Assembly (NCBI RefSeq): GCF_039522665.1
Contig: NZ_BAAADV010000007.1
Span: 496,001 to 560,000 of the forward strand
Reading direction: 5' to 3'
Origin: Natronoarchaeum mannanilyticum
GTDB taxonomy: Archaea > Halobacteriota > Halobacteria > Halobacteriales > Natronoarchaeaceae
Length of the DNA stretch: 64,000 nucleotides
Part shown: piece by piece, positions 15,862 through 24,688 of the stretch
Layout: each line of letters starts with the position of its first letter
Numbering within the stretch: the first letter of the stretch is position 1
The notes under the pieces: model-generated
The model's input: the letters and a program-made list of their open reading frames with translations, nothing else
Told to the model about the DNA's origin: nothing
Databases searched by the model: none
Position numbers and translations under genes: made by a program

Positions 15862-16272
15862 ATGGTCGACGACTGCGCGTTCTGTCGCATCGTCAGCGGC
15901 GAGGACGAGGCCCACGTCCTGTACGAGGACGAGCGGACGGTCGCGTTCCTCGACGAGAACCCGGCGGTCGAGGGCCACGCGCTCGTGATTCCGAAGGACC
16001 ACCGCGAGGACGTGCTCGGAGGCGACGGAGCGACGGCGTCCGCCGTGTTCGACACCGTCCAGACGGTTTCGCGGGCGCTCGACGACGCGTTCGATCCCGA
16101 CGGGTTCAGCGTGTTCCACTCCTCGGGATCGCTCGTCGGGAACGTCCAGCACGCCCACGTCCACGTCGTGCCCCGCAAGTCCGACGACGGAGTACACGTC
16201 TCGCTGCCGCGACGGGAGCTCTCGAAGCGGGAGGCCGAACGCGTCGCAGCGGTGATTCGCGCGCAGTTCTGA
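15862..16272 (+). CDS. HIT family nucleotide-binding hydrolase
   Basis: The 136-residue protein has the histidine triad HAHVHV (His97, His99, His101) near the C-terminus. The N-terminal CAFCRIVSGE block has Cys5 and Cys8, the zinc-binding pair of Hint-like HIT proteins. HIT proteins hydrolyse nucleoside phosphoramidates or dinucleotides in the cytoplasm. Length and motif position match the family. The ATG at 15862 has an ACTTTTCG element about 30 bases upstream. It stands between the GDPD gene and a membrane protein gene on the same strand. Confidence 0.93.
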   Translation: MVDDCAFCRIVSGEDEAHVLYEDERTVAFLDENPAVEGHALVIPKDHREDVLGGDGATASAVFDTVQTVSRALDDAFDPDGFSVFHSSGSLVGNVQHAHVHVVPRKSDDGVHVSLPRRELSKREAERVAAVIRAQF

Positions 16273-16379
16273 GTTCGGACAGCCGAGTTGAGCAACCCGG
16301 CGCGTGCTCGCGACGCCGTCGGCACGCTCGACTGCGCGGCGAGCGAACACCTTTTGTCCACTCGATATGTCTCTCCGCC

Positions 16380-16895
16380 ATGCTCGCAGCTCTCGGCGCC
16401 GGCGCGGTCGAGCCCGTCGCGTTACAGTCCGTGGATATCGCACTGGAAAATCCGATCGGCGGCGTGCTCGGCGGCGCGGTGACCGCGTTCCTCACGACGC
16501 TCGTGTTCGGCGCCGTCGCGCTCGCGGTCCGACCGGAGTACGTCGACCGAACCGCGGCGTCATTCGTAGACGATCTCGTGGGGTCGTTCCTCTACGGGCT
16601 GCTCGGGCTCGTTGCGGTCGCCTGTGCGACGTTCCTGCTGGTCATCTCGCTGGTGGGCATCCCCGTCGCGTTCTTTCTCGTACTCGTCGCGTACGTTCTC
16701 TGGGCGGTCGGCTCGGCGATCGCGTTTCTCGCGATCGGGGATCGACTCGTCGACGATCAGGAGAACCGGCTCGTCCCGCTGGCCGTCGGCGCCGGAATCA
16801 ACGGCGCGCTGGTGCTGACCGGCGTCGGCGGCCTCGTGGCGCTGTGTATCGGCGCCGCCGGGTTCGGCGCGGTCGTGCGCCGGTGGCTCGAATAG
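16380..16895 (+). CDS. Multi-pass membrane protein of unknown function
   Basis: The 171-residue product has about five hydrophobic segments. The first part may be amphipathic, and the next segments carry Gly-rich stretches (GVLGGAVTAFL, GVGGLVALCIGAAGFGAV). A conserved-looking polar turn DRLVDDQENRLVP lies between segments. There are no catalytic motifs. The start codon has CCTTTTG about 30 bases upstream. It is convergent with the zinc-ribbon membrane protein on the other strand. No family assigned with certainty. Confidence 0.75.
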   Translation: MLAALGAGAVEPVALQSVDIALENPIGGVLGGAVTAFLTTLVFGAVALAVRPEYVDRTAASFVDDLVGSFLYGLLGLVAVACATFLLVISLVGIPVAFFLVLVAYVLWAVGSAIAFLAIGDRLVDDQENRLVPLAVGAGINGALVLTGVGGLVALCIGAAGFGAVVRRWLE

Positions 16896-16922
16896 CACGA
16901 TAGCGGCGGCCGGCCGTCGCGC

Positions 16923-17315
16923 TCAGATTCTGCCGACGCACTCCTCGCAGTAGCGCACACCATCGGGGTTCGGCGCGCCGCAGTGCCGACAGCGAACTTC
17001 CGTCTCGTCGGTCGACTCGCCGGCTGCTCCGGCGGTCGCGGCCGACCCGGCGTCCGGCCGGTCGTCGGCGTCGAGCCGTCGATCGAACCCCGACTCGCCG
17101 CTCGATCCGTCGCTCGCGCCTTTCGCGAGGAACGCGTCGATGGCGGCCGGCTCGACCGGTTCGTCCGTCTCGGCGGCGACTCGCTCGACGAGGTCGTCGT
17201 CGCGAAGCCACTCCAGCAGTCGAAGTAATCCAAAGAGCGCCAGCGTCGGCACGACACACAGCAGCAGCGTGATCGCGAGCTGCACGGCGGGCGGCGCGGC
17301 GCCCGTACTTAGCAT
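16923..17315 (-). CDS. Membrane-anchored C-terminal zinc-ribbon protein
   Basis: The 130-residue protein has one N-terminal transmembrane segment (about 10-35), a long acidic and Ala/Gly-rich linker, and a C-terminal double-CxxC ribbon (CRHCGAPNPDGVRYCEEC). This layout of anchor, disordered linker and zinc ribbon is common in uncharacterised haloarchaeal proteins. The zinc ribbon probably binds another protein or nucleic acid at the inner membrane face. The start is the ATG at 17315, with an AGCATACG context and no clear Shine-Dalgarno. It is followed on the left by a convergent membrane protein gene. Confidence 0.75.
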   Translation of the reverse strand: MLSTGAAPPAVQLAITLLLCVVPTLALFGLLRLLEWLRDDDLVERVAAETDEPVEPAAIDAFLAKGASDGSSGESGFDRRLDADDRPDAGSAATAGAAGESTDETEVRCRHCGAPNPDGVRYCEECVGRI

Positions 17316-17357
17316 ACGCCAACTAGCCGGAGCGCGTAGAAACTTCTGACGGCGCGA

Positions 17358-18050
17358 TCAGGCCAGCCCGGTCGTCCCGATCCAGAGGAAGGCCCCGCCG
17401 AACCCCGCGAGGACGACGCCGCTGAGCGCCGCCACCGCGGGCGCGGCGGCGTCGACGCGACGCCCGGTCGCGACGAGCGCGGCGGGGAAGCCGACGATCC
17501 AGAGCCCGATCCCCGCAAAGAAGCCGACCAGCAGCGCCGGGCTGCCCGTCTCGACGACGAGCGACCCCGCCAGCGCGTCGCCGACGGCCGGGGCGTGGGC
17601 GAGCACGTCGAGCCGCCCGGGTTCGATCAGGCCGACGCCGGCCGTGAGCCAGAACGCGATCTGGTAGGGGTTCGTCAGCGCCAGCACGAACGCCTTTCGG
17701 AACCCCTTCGAGTCTGCGTCGACCGGAACGCCGCCGTCGGCGCTGAACGACCGGGCGGCGTCGGCGTCACGCAGCGCGCCGACCGCGAAGTACAGCATCA
17801 GCGCCCCGCCGAGCAGGTAGAGCGCGGATCGAAGCCACGGCGTGCGATCGACGACGGCGACCGCGCCGACGAACGCCAGCGCGAAAAACAGCGCGTCGGC
17901 CAGCATCGCGCCCAGGCCGGCCCGAAACCCGGCGGGCCAGCCACGGAGCACGCTCTCCTCGGCGATGATCGCGTTCATGGGGCCCGGCGGCGCGGCCAGC
18001 ACGAGGCCGAACACGGCACCGACCGCGGCCGACAGTGCGAGCGACGGCAT
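17358..18050 (-). CDS. LysE/RhtB family amino-acid exporter
   Basis: A 230-residue, six-segment membrane protein with the family hallmark APPGPMN near the N-terminus (residues 20-26), then VLRGWPAGFRAGLGAMLAD and FVLALTNPYQIAFWL. LysE-type proteins export amino acids or related metabolites. The substrate is not predictable, although cysteine synthase and an FMN reductase lie nearby. It starts at the ATG at 18050 with the first membrane segment immediately after. The start is 75 bases from the stop of the FMN reductase gene on the same strand, so co-transcription is possible. Confidence 0.88.
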   Translation of the reverse strand: MPSLALSAAVGAVFGLVLAAPPGPMNAIIAEESVLRGWPAGFRAGLGAMLADALFFALAFVGAVAVVDRTPWLRSALYLLGGALMLYFAVGALRDADAARSFSADGGVPVDADSKGFRKAFVLALTNPYQIAFWLTAGVGLIEPGRLDVLAHAPAVGDALAGSLVVETGSPALLVGFFAGIGLWIVGFPAALVATGRRVDAAAPAVAALSGVVLAGFGGAFLWIGTTGLA

Positions 18051-18125
18051 CGGAACAACAGTGGGAGGAGGCGGTGAAAAATCCGACGAAGGCGGCGCGA
18101 CCCGGCTAGTCGTCGGTCGGTCCTC

Positions 18126-18716
18126 CTAGTCGTCGCCCGTCCCGGCGACGGCGTCCCGGCGGCTCTCGACCAGGTCCGGGTAGTCCTCGACGCCGGCAAA
18201 GTCGACTGCGCGCTCGCCCAGCGTCGCGACGCGCTCGGCGATCCGCTCGTCGGCGATCTCGCCGTCCTCGAACGTCGAGCGCGAGCTGGGGATCGCGACC
18301 TCCGTCGGCAGCGTCCAGGCGTTCAGCGTCCGGCAGACCGACCGGAGGTGGTCGAGCGGCGCGGTGGGGAACTCCCCGCCGGCGACCTCCAGCAGGCCCA
18401 CGGTAGTCCCGCCGAACTCGTCGCGCCCGCAGTAGTCGAGCGCGTTCTTCAGCGGTCCCGAGTACGATCCGTGGTAGTTCGGCGTTCCGATCAGCACGGC
18501 GTCGGCGCGCTCGACGGCGCGGGCCAGCGCCGCGGCGTCCTCGGGTTCGGACGCGTCGGGGTCGTACGCCGGCAGATCGTACTCGCGGAGGTCGAGCAGT
18601 TCGGTCTCCGCGCCGGCCGCTCGGGCCGACGCCAGCGCCGCCCGGAGCGCGATTCGCGTCTTGCTGTCGTCGCGTAAGCTGCCGCAGAGCGCGACGACGC
18701 GCGGGAATCGGTCCAT
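18126..18716 (-). CDS. NADPH-dependent FMN reductase-like flavoprotein
   Basis: A 196-residue flavodoxin-like protein. It has the phosphate-binding loop ALCGSLRDDSKTR at 9-21, the mid-chain TPNYHGSYSGPLKNALDYCGRDEF motif of the NADPH-dependent FMN reductase family, and LLEVAGG before the C-terminal helices. Such enzymes reduce FMN or quinone-like acceptors with NAD(P)H. The ATG at 18716 is chosen because MDRFPRVVALCGS is the standard N-terminus; a start 31 codons earlier would add an Arg/Cys-rich extension. It may be co-transcribed with the LysE-type gene. Confidence 0.88.
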   Translation of the reverse strand: MDRFPRVVALCGSLRDDSKTRIALRAALASARAAGAETELLDLREYDLPAYDPDASEPEDAAALARAVERADAVLIGTPNYHGSYSGPLKNALDYCGRDEFGGTTVGLLEVAGGEFPTAPLDHLRSVCRTLNAWTLPTEVAIPSSRSTFEDGEIADERIAERVATLGERAVDFAGVEDYPDLVESRRDAVAGTGDD

Positions 18717-18853
18717 TTCGGTGTCCGGAAGTAGGTCCCGCGGGATCAAAAGGGCTCTGCGAGCGGCGGTACGGACGCCGAAGCCGCACCGACACTCAAG
18801 ACCCCTCATACGACGGACCGACGCTTACCGCCGCCGGACCCGTAGACTCGGTG

Positions 18854-19798
18854 ATGTCGCACGTCGAACCAGCCGACGAGCGGTCGGACGAAGCGGTCGC
18901 CGAGAGCGTCGACGAACTGATCGGCGGGACGCCGCTGCTCCGCCTGGACTCTGTCGCCGAGAATCTCTACGGGAAGGTCGAGGCGAGCAACCCCTACTCC
19001 GTGAAAGATCGGATCGCCCGCGAGATGCTCGACGCCGCCGAGGAGTCGGGCGACCTCGGGCCGGGGGGCGTCGTCGTCGAGTCGACCAGCGGGAACACGG
19101 GAATCGGGTTGGCCGCGGTGAGCGCGGCTCGCGGGTACGACTGCGTGCTGACGATGCCCGAGTCGATGTCCGAGGAGCGCCGCGCGCTGCTGTCCGGCCT
19201 CGGCGCGGACCTGGAACTGACGCCGGCCGACGAGGGAATGGGCGGCGCCAACCGGCGCGCCGAGGCGATCGCCGACGAGCGAGCGGACGCCGTGCTGGCC
19301 CGGCAGTTCGAGAACGAGGCCAACCGGCGGGCACACCGTCGGACGACGGGGCCGGAAATCTGGCGCGCGACCGACGGCGACGTCGACGCCGTCGTCGCGG
19401 GCGTCGGGACGGGCGGGACGATCACCGGCGTCTCGGAGTACATCAAGGAGGAGCGCGGCGAGGCGCTCACCTCGGTCGCCGTCGAACCCGCGGCGTCGCC
19501 GACGCTGTCGGAGCTGAGTTCGGCGAGCCACGACATCCAGGGGATCGGCCCGGGGTTCGTCCCCGAGGTGCTCCGGACCGACCTCGTCGACGAGGTCCGC
19601 GCCGTCGAAGGCGACGACGCCAAAGAAGCCGCGCGAGCGCTCGGGCGCGAGGAAGGGCTACTCGTCGGCATCTCTTCGGGCGCAGCGGTGGCGGCGGGCG
19701 CGGAGTACGCCCGCGAGCACCCTGACGAGTCGGTCGTCGCGGTACTTCCGGACACCGGCGAGCGCTACCTCTCGACTGACCTGTTCGACGCGGTGTGA
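18854..19798 (+). CDS. cysK: PLP-dependent cysteine synthase
   Basis: The 314-residue fold-type II PLP enzyme makes cysteine from O-acetylserine (or O-phosphoserine) and sulfide. Lys51 in NPYSVKDRIA is the Schiff-base lysine. TSGNTGIGLA is the substrate/PLP loop, GVGTGGTITG binds the PLP phosphate, and GISSGAA completes the family signature. ATG 18854 is preferred to the GTG directly before it. A CTTACCG element lies about 27 bases upstream. The PLP-loop sequence is one residue shorter than the common NPxxSVKDR. It is divergent from the FMN reductase gene. Confidence 0.93.
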   Translation: MSHVEPADERSDEAVAESVDELIGGTPLLRLDSVAENLYGKVEASNPYSVKDRIAREMLDAAEESGDLGPGGVVVESTSGNTGIGLAAVSAARGYDCVLTMPESMSEERRALLSGLGADLELTPADEGMGGANRRAEAIADERADAVLARQFENEANRRAHRRTTGPEIWRATDGDVDAVVAGVGTGGTITGVSEYIKEERGEALTSVAVEPAASPTLSELSSASHDIQGIGPGFVPEVLRTDLVDEVRAVEGDDAKEAARALGREEGLLVGISSGAAVAAGAEYAREHPDESVVAVLPDTGERYLSTDLFDAV

Positions 19799-19834
19799 GA
19801 GGATTCGCGCAAACGCCTAAGTTAGCGTTCGCGG

Positions 19835-20452
19835 ATGTCAGCACGTGCCCCGGACCGATCGATCACCGACGACGCGGCGGCCGCCGAACCCATGACGTCG
19901 CGAACGGCGATGCGCGACGAGCGGATCGAGAGCGCGGACTGGCTCCACCTGACCGACGAGGAATCGGTACAGTGGGTCGGCCGCCCCTCGCGGTTCACGC
20001 TCGCTCCGTCGCTGGCGCTCGCGGGAGTGATCGTGCTTCTGGGCGGCGCCTTCGAGATCATTCTGGAACGGGTCGGCGGCTCGCTGCCGTGGCCGATCGC
20101 GTACGCGCCGCTCGCCGTCGCGCTGGTCGGCATCGGCGTCGCCGTCTGGACGTACGTCGACTGGCTGCGGCTGGTGTACGTGCTCACCGACGAGGAGCTG
20201 TACGTCAAGCGCGGTTTCGTCTCGCGGGACGTCCGGCAGGTCCGGCTCGATCGCGTGCAGAACACCGCCTACGACCAGACGACGGTCGAACGGCTGCTGG
20301 GCTACGGCGACGTGCGGATCTACACCGCCGGGACGGGGACCGAAGACGTCGTCTTCGAGAGCGTCCCGAGGCCCGAACGCGTGAAAAACGTGCTGACGGA
20401 GCTGTTGAGCGAGCAGACCGCGAGGCCGCCCCGGGAGCGCGGCGGCGTCTGA
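19835..20452 (+). CDS. bPH2 (YdbS-like) PH-domain membrane protein
   Basis: A 205-residue protein. The N-terminal 40 residues are polar, two transmembrane segments lie at about 55-100, and then comes a bacterial PH-like domain (bPH2): YVLTDEELYVKRGFVSRDVRQVRLDRVQNT, with VERLLGYGDVRIYTAGTGTEDVVFESVPRPE typical of YdbS/YdbT proteins. The function is unknown, possibly membrane stress or lipid-related. I took the ATG at 19835; internal ATGs at codons 20 and 26 are also possible because the first residues are low-complexity. A CCTAAGTTAGC element lies just upstream. It is tail-to-tail with the next gene. Confidence 0.82.
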   Translation: MSARAPDRSITDDAAAAEPMTSRTAMRDERIESADWLHLTDEESVQWVGRPSRFTLAPSLALAGVIVLLGGAFEIILERVGGSLPWPIAYAPLAVALVGIGVAVWTYVDWLRLVYVLTDEELYVKRGFVSRDVRQVRLDRVQNTAYDQTTVERLLGYGDVRIYTAGTGTEDVVFESVPRPERVKNVLTELLSEQTARPPRERGGV

Positions 20453-20526
20453 CCGCCGCGGCGCGAGCGGCGTCCGAATGCCGCGGCGCGAGCAGTGGCG
20501 GCCGAGCGCGGTCGCTCGAATCGGTT

Positions 20527-21747
20527 CTACTCGTCGTTCTCGAACGGCGAGCCGGCGGCCTCGGGCTCGTGCCCGTCGAGGCTGATGATGTTCTCGCGGC
20601 CGACCCGGAGCTTCGATATCTGCCCCTCCTCCTCCATGTCCGAGAGCAGCATGCTGACCTTCGACTTCGACCAGCCGGTCTCCTCGACGATGTTGACCTG
20701 CTTCATGCGCCCGCCGTTTTCCTCGAGCAGGGCGGTCACCCGGTCCTCGTCGGTCAGTAGCTCCTCCTCGGAGACGCCGCCGTCGCCCTCGTCGGGCGCT
20801 TCGGTGACCGTCGAAGTCGGGTCCGCGGTCGCTTCGTCGGTCGTCGGCGCCCCGGACCTCGGGAGGACGCCGCCGTCGCGGCGCCAGGCGACCGCGCTCC
20901 CGACGCCCAGCAACAGGACGACGACGCCCGCAATCATCATCCACGGGTCGCTGTCGCCGCTGGCGGGCTTGGTCGCGGTGTCGTCGGCCGGCCCCGCGAC
21001 GTCCGGCGGCGCGAACACCGCGCGCGGCCTGTTGTCGGTGAACTCCGTCGGACCCACCCAGGTGACGGTGTCGCTCGTCGTGAGGTTATCGGCCGCGATC
21101 GTCCGCCCCTCGCTCGGGAGCGCCTCGGTGAAGACGACGCCGTCGCCGCGTTCTAACACGAGCGACTGGTCCTCGCCGACGTAGAGGCCGCCCTCGAACA
21201 CGTCGCCGACGACCAACCGCTTCCCGTCCTCCCGGGCGAAGTTCGACCAGTGGAACGACATGGTGACCACGCCGGGTTGGTTGAGTCGCTCCTCCTGAAC
21301 TCGGGCGTCCCTGCGGAACGCACTGGCGTTCATCTCGCGATCGGTCGCCGCCGAACCGGCGTCGACGAGCGCGGTCGCTTGCCCCCGGAACCCCTCGTAC
21401 AGCGAGTGGCTCTCGTTGGTCCGGAACTCCTCGGCGAACGCCTCGAACTGCTCGCGCTCGGACGCGTTGGCGAGACGGCGCTCGTAACTGAACGTCCAGA
21501 CGGCGGTGCCGTTCTCGTGGACCGTGATCCGGAACTCGACGCTGTCGAACTGGTCGGTCTCTTCGGACTGCTGTGAGAATTCGCCCGGAGCGTCGTTCTG
21601 AACGTCCGCTGTCGATTCCGACAGCGGCGCGCCGCCGTGCGACGTCGCCCGGTCGATCGGTCCCGCGTCGACGGCCGGAATCCCGGCGAACAGCGCCGCC
21701 ACCAGGAAGATACCCGTCGCGAGACCGACACCCAGCGATCCGTTCAT
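20527..21747 (-). CDS. Membrane-anchored winged-helix regulator with extracytoplasmic domain
   Basis: The 406-residue protein has an N-terminal signal or anchor (about 5-28), a roughly 230-residue polar domain with repeated FxYERRL, FEAFAEEF and RLVVGDVFEGGLYVGEDQSL strands, and one transmembrane segment (about 269-287, MMIAGVVVLLLGVGSAVAW). An acidic linker and a C-terminal winged helix (about 335-390: LLEENGGRMKQVNIVEETGWSKSKVSMLLSDMEEEGQI) follow. It is a one-component membrane regulator: the outside part could sense, and the inside part bind DNA. The ATG at 21747 has GCCTTTTG 34 bases upstream. Target genes are unknown. Confidence 0.85.
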   Translation of the reverse strand: MNGSLGVGLATGIFLVAALFAGIPAVDAGPIDRATSHGGAPLSESTADVQNDAPGEFSQQSEETDQFDSVEFRITVHENGTAVWTFSYERRLANASEREQFEAFAEEFRTNESHSLYEGFRGQATALVDAGSAATDREMNASAFRRDARVQEERLNQPGVVTMSFHWSNFAREDGKRLVVGDVFEGGLYVGEDQSLVLERGDGVVFTEALPSEGRTIAADNLTTSDTVTWVGPTEFTDNRPRAVFAPPDVAGPADDTATKPASGDSDPWMMIAGVVVLLLGVGSAVAWRRDGGVLPRSGAPTTDEATADPTSTVTEAPDEGDGGVSEEELLTDEDRVTALLEENGGRMKQVNIVEETGWSKSKVSMLLSDMEEEGQISKLRVGRENIISLDGHEPEAAGSPFENDE

Positions 21748-21849
21748 CCTGTCCTAGTGGTCGATGGGCGGTACAAAAGGCCTTGCGACCTCGTGGTACC
21801 CCGACGGGCCGACGATCGAAAAGATTCCGTTCCGCAACGCCGATCCGGG

Positions 21850-22185
21850 TTACACGGGAAGCGATTCGACGTCCTCGACCGCGTCGTCGACGATGCCCCG
21901 TTCCGCGTCGTACGCCGCCAGGCCGACGTCCGCGAGCGCCGGGAGGTGAATGTGGTGGAGCGAGACGTGGGTCTCTTCGATGCGATCGGTCGTGACGCCC
22001 CCGGTCTCTTCGCGATCCGCGACGCGTCGGGCGACGGTCCTGGCGTCGATCGGCGTCGACGCGTCGGCGAGGACCGACAGCGTGACCCGCCGACGCTCGC
22101 TGGTGATCGCACGGAGATGATTTCGGGAAGACGTACGACGGCGTTCGGACGTATCGGCCGCGGAGTGCAGTGATGAGTCGCTCAT
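21850..22185 (-). CDS. DUF7344-like winged-helix regulator
   Basis: A 111-residue cytoplasmic regulator with a haloarchaeal winged-helix (DUF7344-type) pattern: AITSERRRVTLSVLAD, TVARRVADRE, ETHVSLHHIHLPALADVGLAAYDAERGIV. The HxxHLPxLxxxGxxxYD motif is the same as in the truncated gene at the right edge of the window. The start is ATG 22185 (MSDSSLHS), since five further upstream codons lack conserved character. It is divergent from the Bat-like gene across about 220 bases and could regulate it. The gene next to it on the left is the membrane-anchored regulator on the same strand. Confidence 0.8.
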   Translation of the reverse strand: MSDSSLHSAADTSERRRTSSRNHLRAITSERRRVTLSVLADASTPIDARTVARRVADREETGGVTTDRIEETHVSLHHIHLPALADVGLAAYDAERGIVDDAVEDVESLPV

Positions 22186-22406
22186 AGTTTGGAATCCCAA
22201 TCGTATGCAGTGTCAAAGAACCCGGATCGGTGTAACCCGTTCTTCTAATATGTTAGGTAGTAGTCGCGGTATCGGGGCAGTCCGCCGCGGCCACGGATCG
22301 AATCGGCCGTCGGTCTGAGAGATACGACGCGCACTCGCCGGCGAATGCGACGTGACGGATTCCCTCAACGGAAACTCCCTTGTGTAGAGATGCCGTATGC
22401 CGGACT
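22186..22406. promoter_or_regulatory. Divergent intergenic region between two regulators
   Basis: These 221 bases separate the DUF7344-like gene (minus) from the Bat-like gene (plus). AT-richer stretches (about 22241-22256, TTCTAATATGTTAGG) may supply the minus-strand promoter. I see no gene and no strong symmetric operator. Confidence 0.4.
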
Positions 22407-24626
22407 ATGACCAGCGGGGAGAAACTACGGCGGACGCTCGACGCCGTCGAACGAGTCGGAGCGCTCGGCGAGCCGGTGACGGCGAGCGAGATCGCGGACG
22501 TGATAGAGTGTACGCGCCGCACGGCGTACGACCGCCTGCAGCGACTCGCGGAGGACGGGGAGCTTGAGAGCAAAAAGATCGGCGCTCGGGCGCGAGTATG
22601 GTGGCGGTCCCGGCAGTCAATCGGTGACGACGGCCAAACGACGGGGGCTCCGGACCTGCTTGATCGTAAGGATCAGGAGCAACGGCTCCAGCATCAGCGG
22701 GACGAACTCCGGCGCGAACTCGACGACGTCTTCGAGCGAATCGACGACGCGTTCTACGCGCTCGACGACGAGTTGCGGTTCACCTACGTCAACGAGCAGG
22801 CCGAGGAGCTCCTCGAACGCAGTTCCGAGGAACTGATCGGCACTCGGGTCGCCGACGCGTTTCCCGGAACCGAACTGACCGACCAGTTCCGCGAGTGTCT
22901 GAAATCTCAGGAGCCGACGAGCTTCGAGACCTACTCCGGGAGGCTCTCGTTCTGGCTCGAAGCGAACGTGTACCCCTCCGAAAGCGGGCTCTCGGTGTAC
23001 TTCCGGGACATCACCGAACAGAAGCGACGCGAGCGGGAGCTCGAACAGTACGAGCGGATCGTCGAGACGGTCGACGACGGCGTCTACGCGCTCGACGACG
23101 ACGCCCGGTTCGTGTTGGCCAACGAAGCGCTCTGCGAGATGATCGGTATGGATCGGGAGGAGCTGATGGGCGAGCACGCTCGCATCGTCTTCGAGCGCGA
23201 CGAGCTAGCAGAGCGCGCCGCCGAAGCGGCCTCGAGGGTCAGCAGCGGCGAGCGCGACGTCGCGACGATGGAGTACAACCTGGTGACGGACGACGGCGAT
23301 CCGGTCCCCGTGGAGACCCGATTCAGGCCGCTCCCGTTCGGCGACGGGGAGGGTCGCTGCGGCGTCGTCCGGGATATCACCGATCGGAAAGAACGGGAGC
23401 GCGAACTCCAACAGCAACGCGACCGACTGGAGGCGCTCAACGAGCTCGACGCGGTGGCGCTCGACATCACCGAGGCCGTCGTCGACCAGTCCACCCGCGA
23501 AGAGATCGAACGAGTCGTCTGCGAGTCACTCGCGTCGTCGGACTCCTACGAGTTCGCGTGGATCGCCGGCGTCGATCCGTCAACCCAGTCCATCGAACCC
23601 CACGTAGAGGTCGGCGTCGACGGCTACCTCGACGGCGTCTCGATCTCGGTGGACCCGGAGGACCCGACCGGGCAGGGGCCGGCCGGACGGGCGGTCCAGA
23701 CGCACGAAATCCAGGTCGTCGACGACGCGCTCGAGGATCCGACGTTCGAGCCGTGGCGCGACGTCGCGCGCGAGTACGGGTACCGATCGGCCGCCGCCGT
23801 CCCCATCACACACGAGGGCTCGACCTACGGCCTGCTGGGCGTCTACGCGGACCAGCCGGGCGCCTTCGGAGACGAGGTGCGTCGGGTGCTCCACCAGCTC
23901 GGGGAAGTGATCGGCCACGCGATCGCCGCCGTCGAGCGCAAGCGGGCGCTACTCGGGAATGAACTCGTGGAGGTGGAGTTCCGCATCAGGGACGTCTTCG
24001 AGGCGCTCGGGATCGACGGCGAGTCGAACGGGCGGGTCACGCTCGACAAAACGGTGCCGATCTCGGACGACCGGTACCTGGTCTACGGCACCTCGATCGA
24101 CGGTGCCGACGAATCCGTCGAGCGACTGGTCGAAGCGCTCCCCCACTGGGAGGCGGTGTCGTTCCGGGGTGACGAGCGGGAGTCGTTCGAACTGACGCTC
24201 GACGAACCGCCGGTGCTCACGACGGTCGCGTCGCTCGGCGGACGCGTCGACGAGGCCGTCATCGAAGACGGCGACTACTACATGACGATCCACCTCTCGC
24301 CCGGCGTGGACGTCAGGCAGGTCATCGACACCGTTCGCGAAGCGTATCCGAACGCCGAGTTCGTCACGCGTCGGCAGATCAGCCGAGACGACCATGCGAC
24401 CGGCGGGATCCGGGACGTCCTCACCGAGGAACTGACCGATCGACAGCGGGCGGCTCTCGAGGCGGCCCTCTACGCGGGCTTTTTCGAGTGGCCCCGGGAG
24501 AACTCGGGCGAAGAGATGGCAGAGTCACTCGGCATCGCGGCGCCGACGTTTCACCAGCACGTCCGTGCCGCCGAGCGGAAGGTGTTCGCGTCGCTGTTGG
24601 GCGACACGGCGCCGACCGACGACTGA
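22407..24626 (+). CDS. Bat-like regulator: HTH, two PAS, GAF, HTH_10
   Basis: The 739-residue protein has an N-terminal winged helix (about 5-65: SEIADVIECTRRTAYDRLQRLAEDGELESKKIG), a coiled linker, PAS domains at about 100-215 and 222-330 (each followed by RDITxxKxRERELxQ), and a GAF domain at about 340-510. A bacterio-opsin-activator module (about 515-650) and a terminal HTH_10 (about 665-730: LTDRQRAALEAALYAGFFEWPRENSGEEMAESLGI) follow. It would sense a small molecule or redox signal and regulate transcription directly. An extra N-terminal DNA-binding domain makes it a two-HTH protein. The start at MTSGEKL (22407) follows the fold boundary. It is divergent from a small regulator gene. Confidence 0.9.
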   Translation: MTSGEKLRRTLDAVERVGALGEPVTASEIADVIECTRRTAYDRLQRLAEDGELESKKIGARARVWWRSRQSIGDDGQTTGAPDLLDRKDQEQRLQHQRDELRRELDDVFERIDDAFYALDDELRFTYVNEQAEELLERSSEELIGTRVADAFPGTELTDQFRECLKSQEPTSFETYSGRLSFWLEANVYPSESGLSVYFRDITEQKRRERELEQYERIVETVDDGVYALDDDARFVLANEALCEMIGMDREELMGEHARIVFERDELAERAAEAASRVSSGERDVATMEYNLVTDDGDPVPVETRFRPLPFGDGEGRCGVVRDITDRKERERELQQQRDRLEALNELDAVALDITEAVVDQSTREEIERVVCESLASSDSYEFAWIAGVDPSTQSIEPHVEVGVDGYLDGVSISVDPEDPTGQGPAGRAVQTHEIQVVDDALEDPTFEPWRDVAREYGYRSAAAVPITHEGSTYGLLGVYADQPGAFGDEVRRVLHQLGEVIGHAIAAVERKRALLGNELVEVEFRIRDVFEALGIDGESNGRVTLDKTVPISDDRYLVYGTSIDGADESVERLVEALPHWEAVSFRGDERESFELTLDEPPVLTTVASLGGRVDEAVIEDGDYYMTIHLSPGVDVRQVIDTVREAYPNAEFVTRRQISRDDHATGGIRDVLTEELTDRQRAALEAALYAGFFEWPRENSGEEMAESLGIAAPTFHQHVRAAERKVFASLLGDTAPTDD

Positions 24627-24688
24627 GCGCCGCCCTACGACCGAGCGTCGCCCAACCTTTGATGGGCGTCGGCCGGGAACGGTGATAC

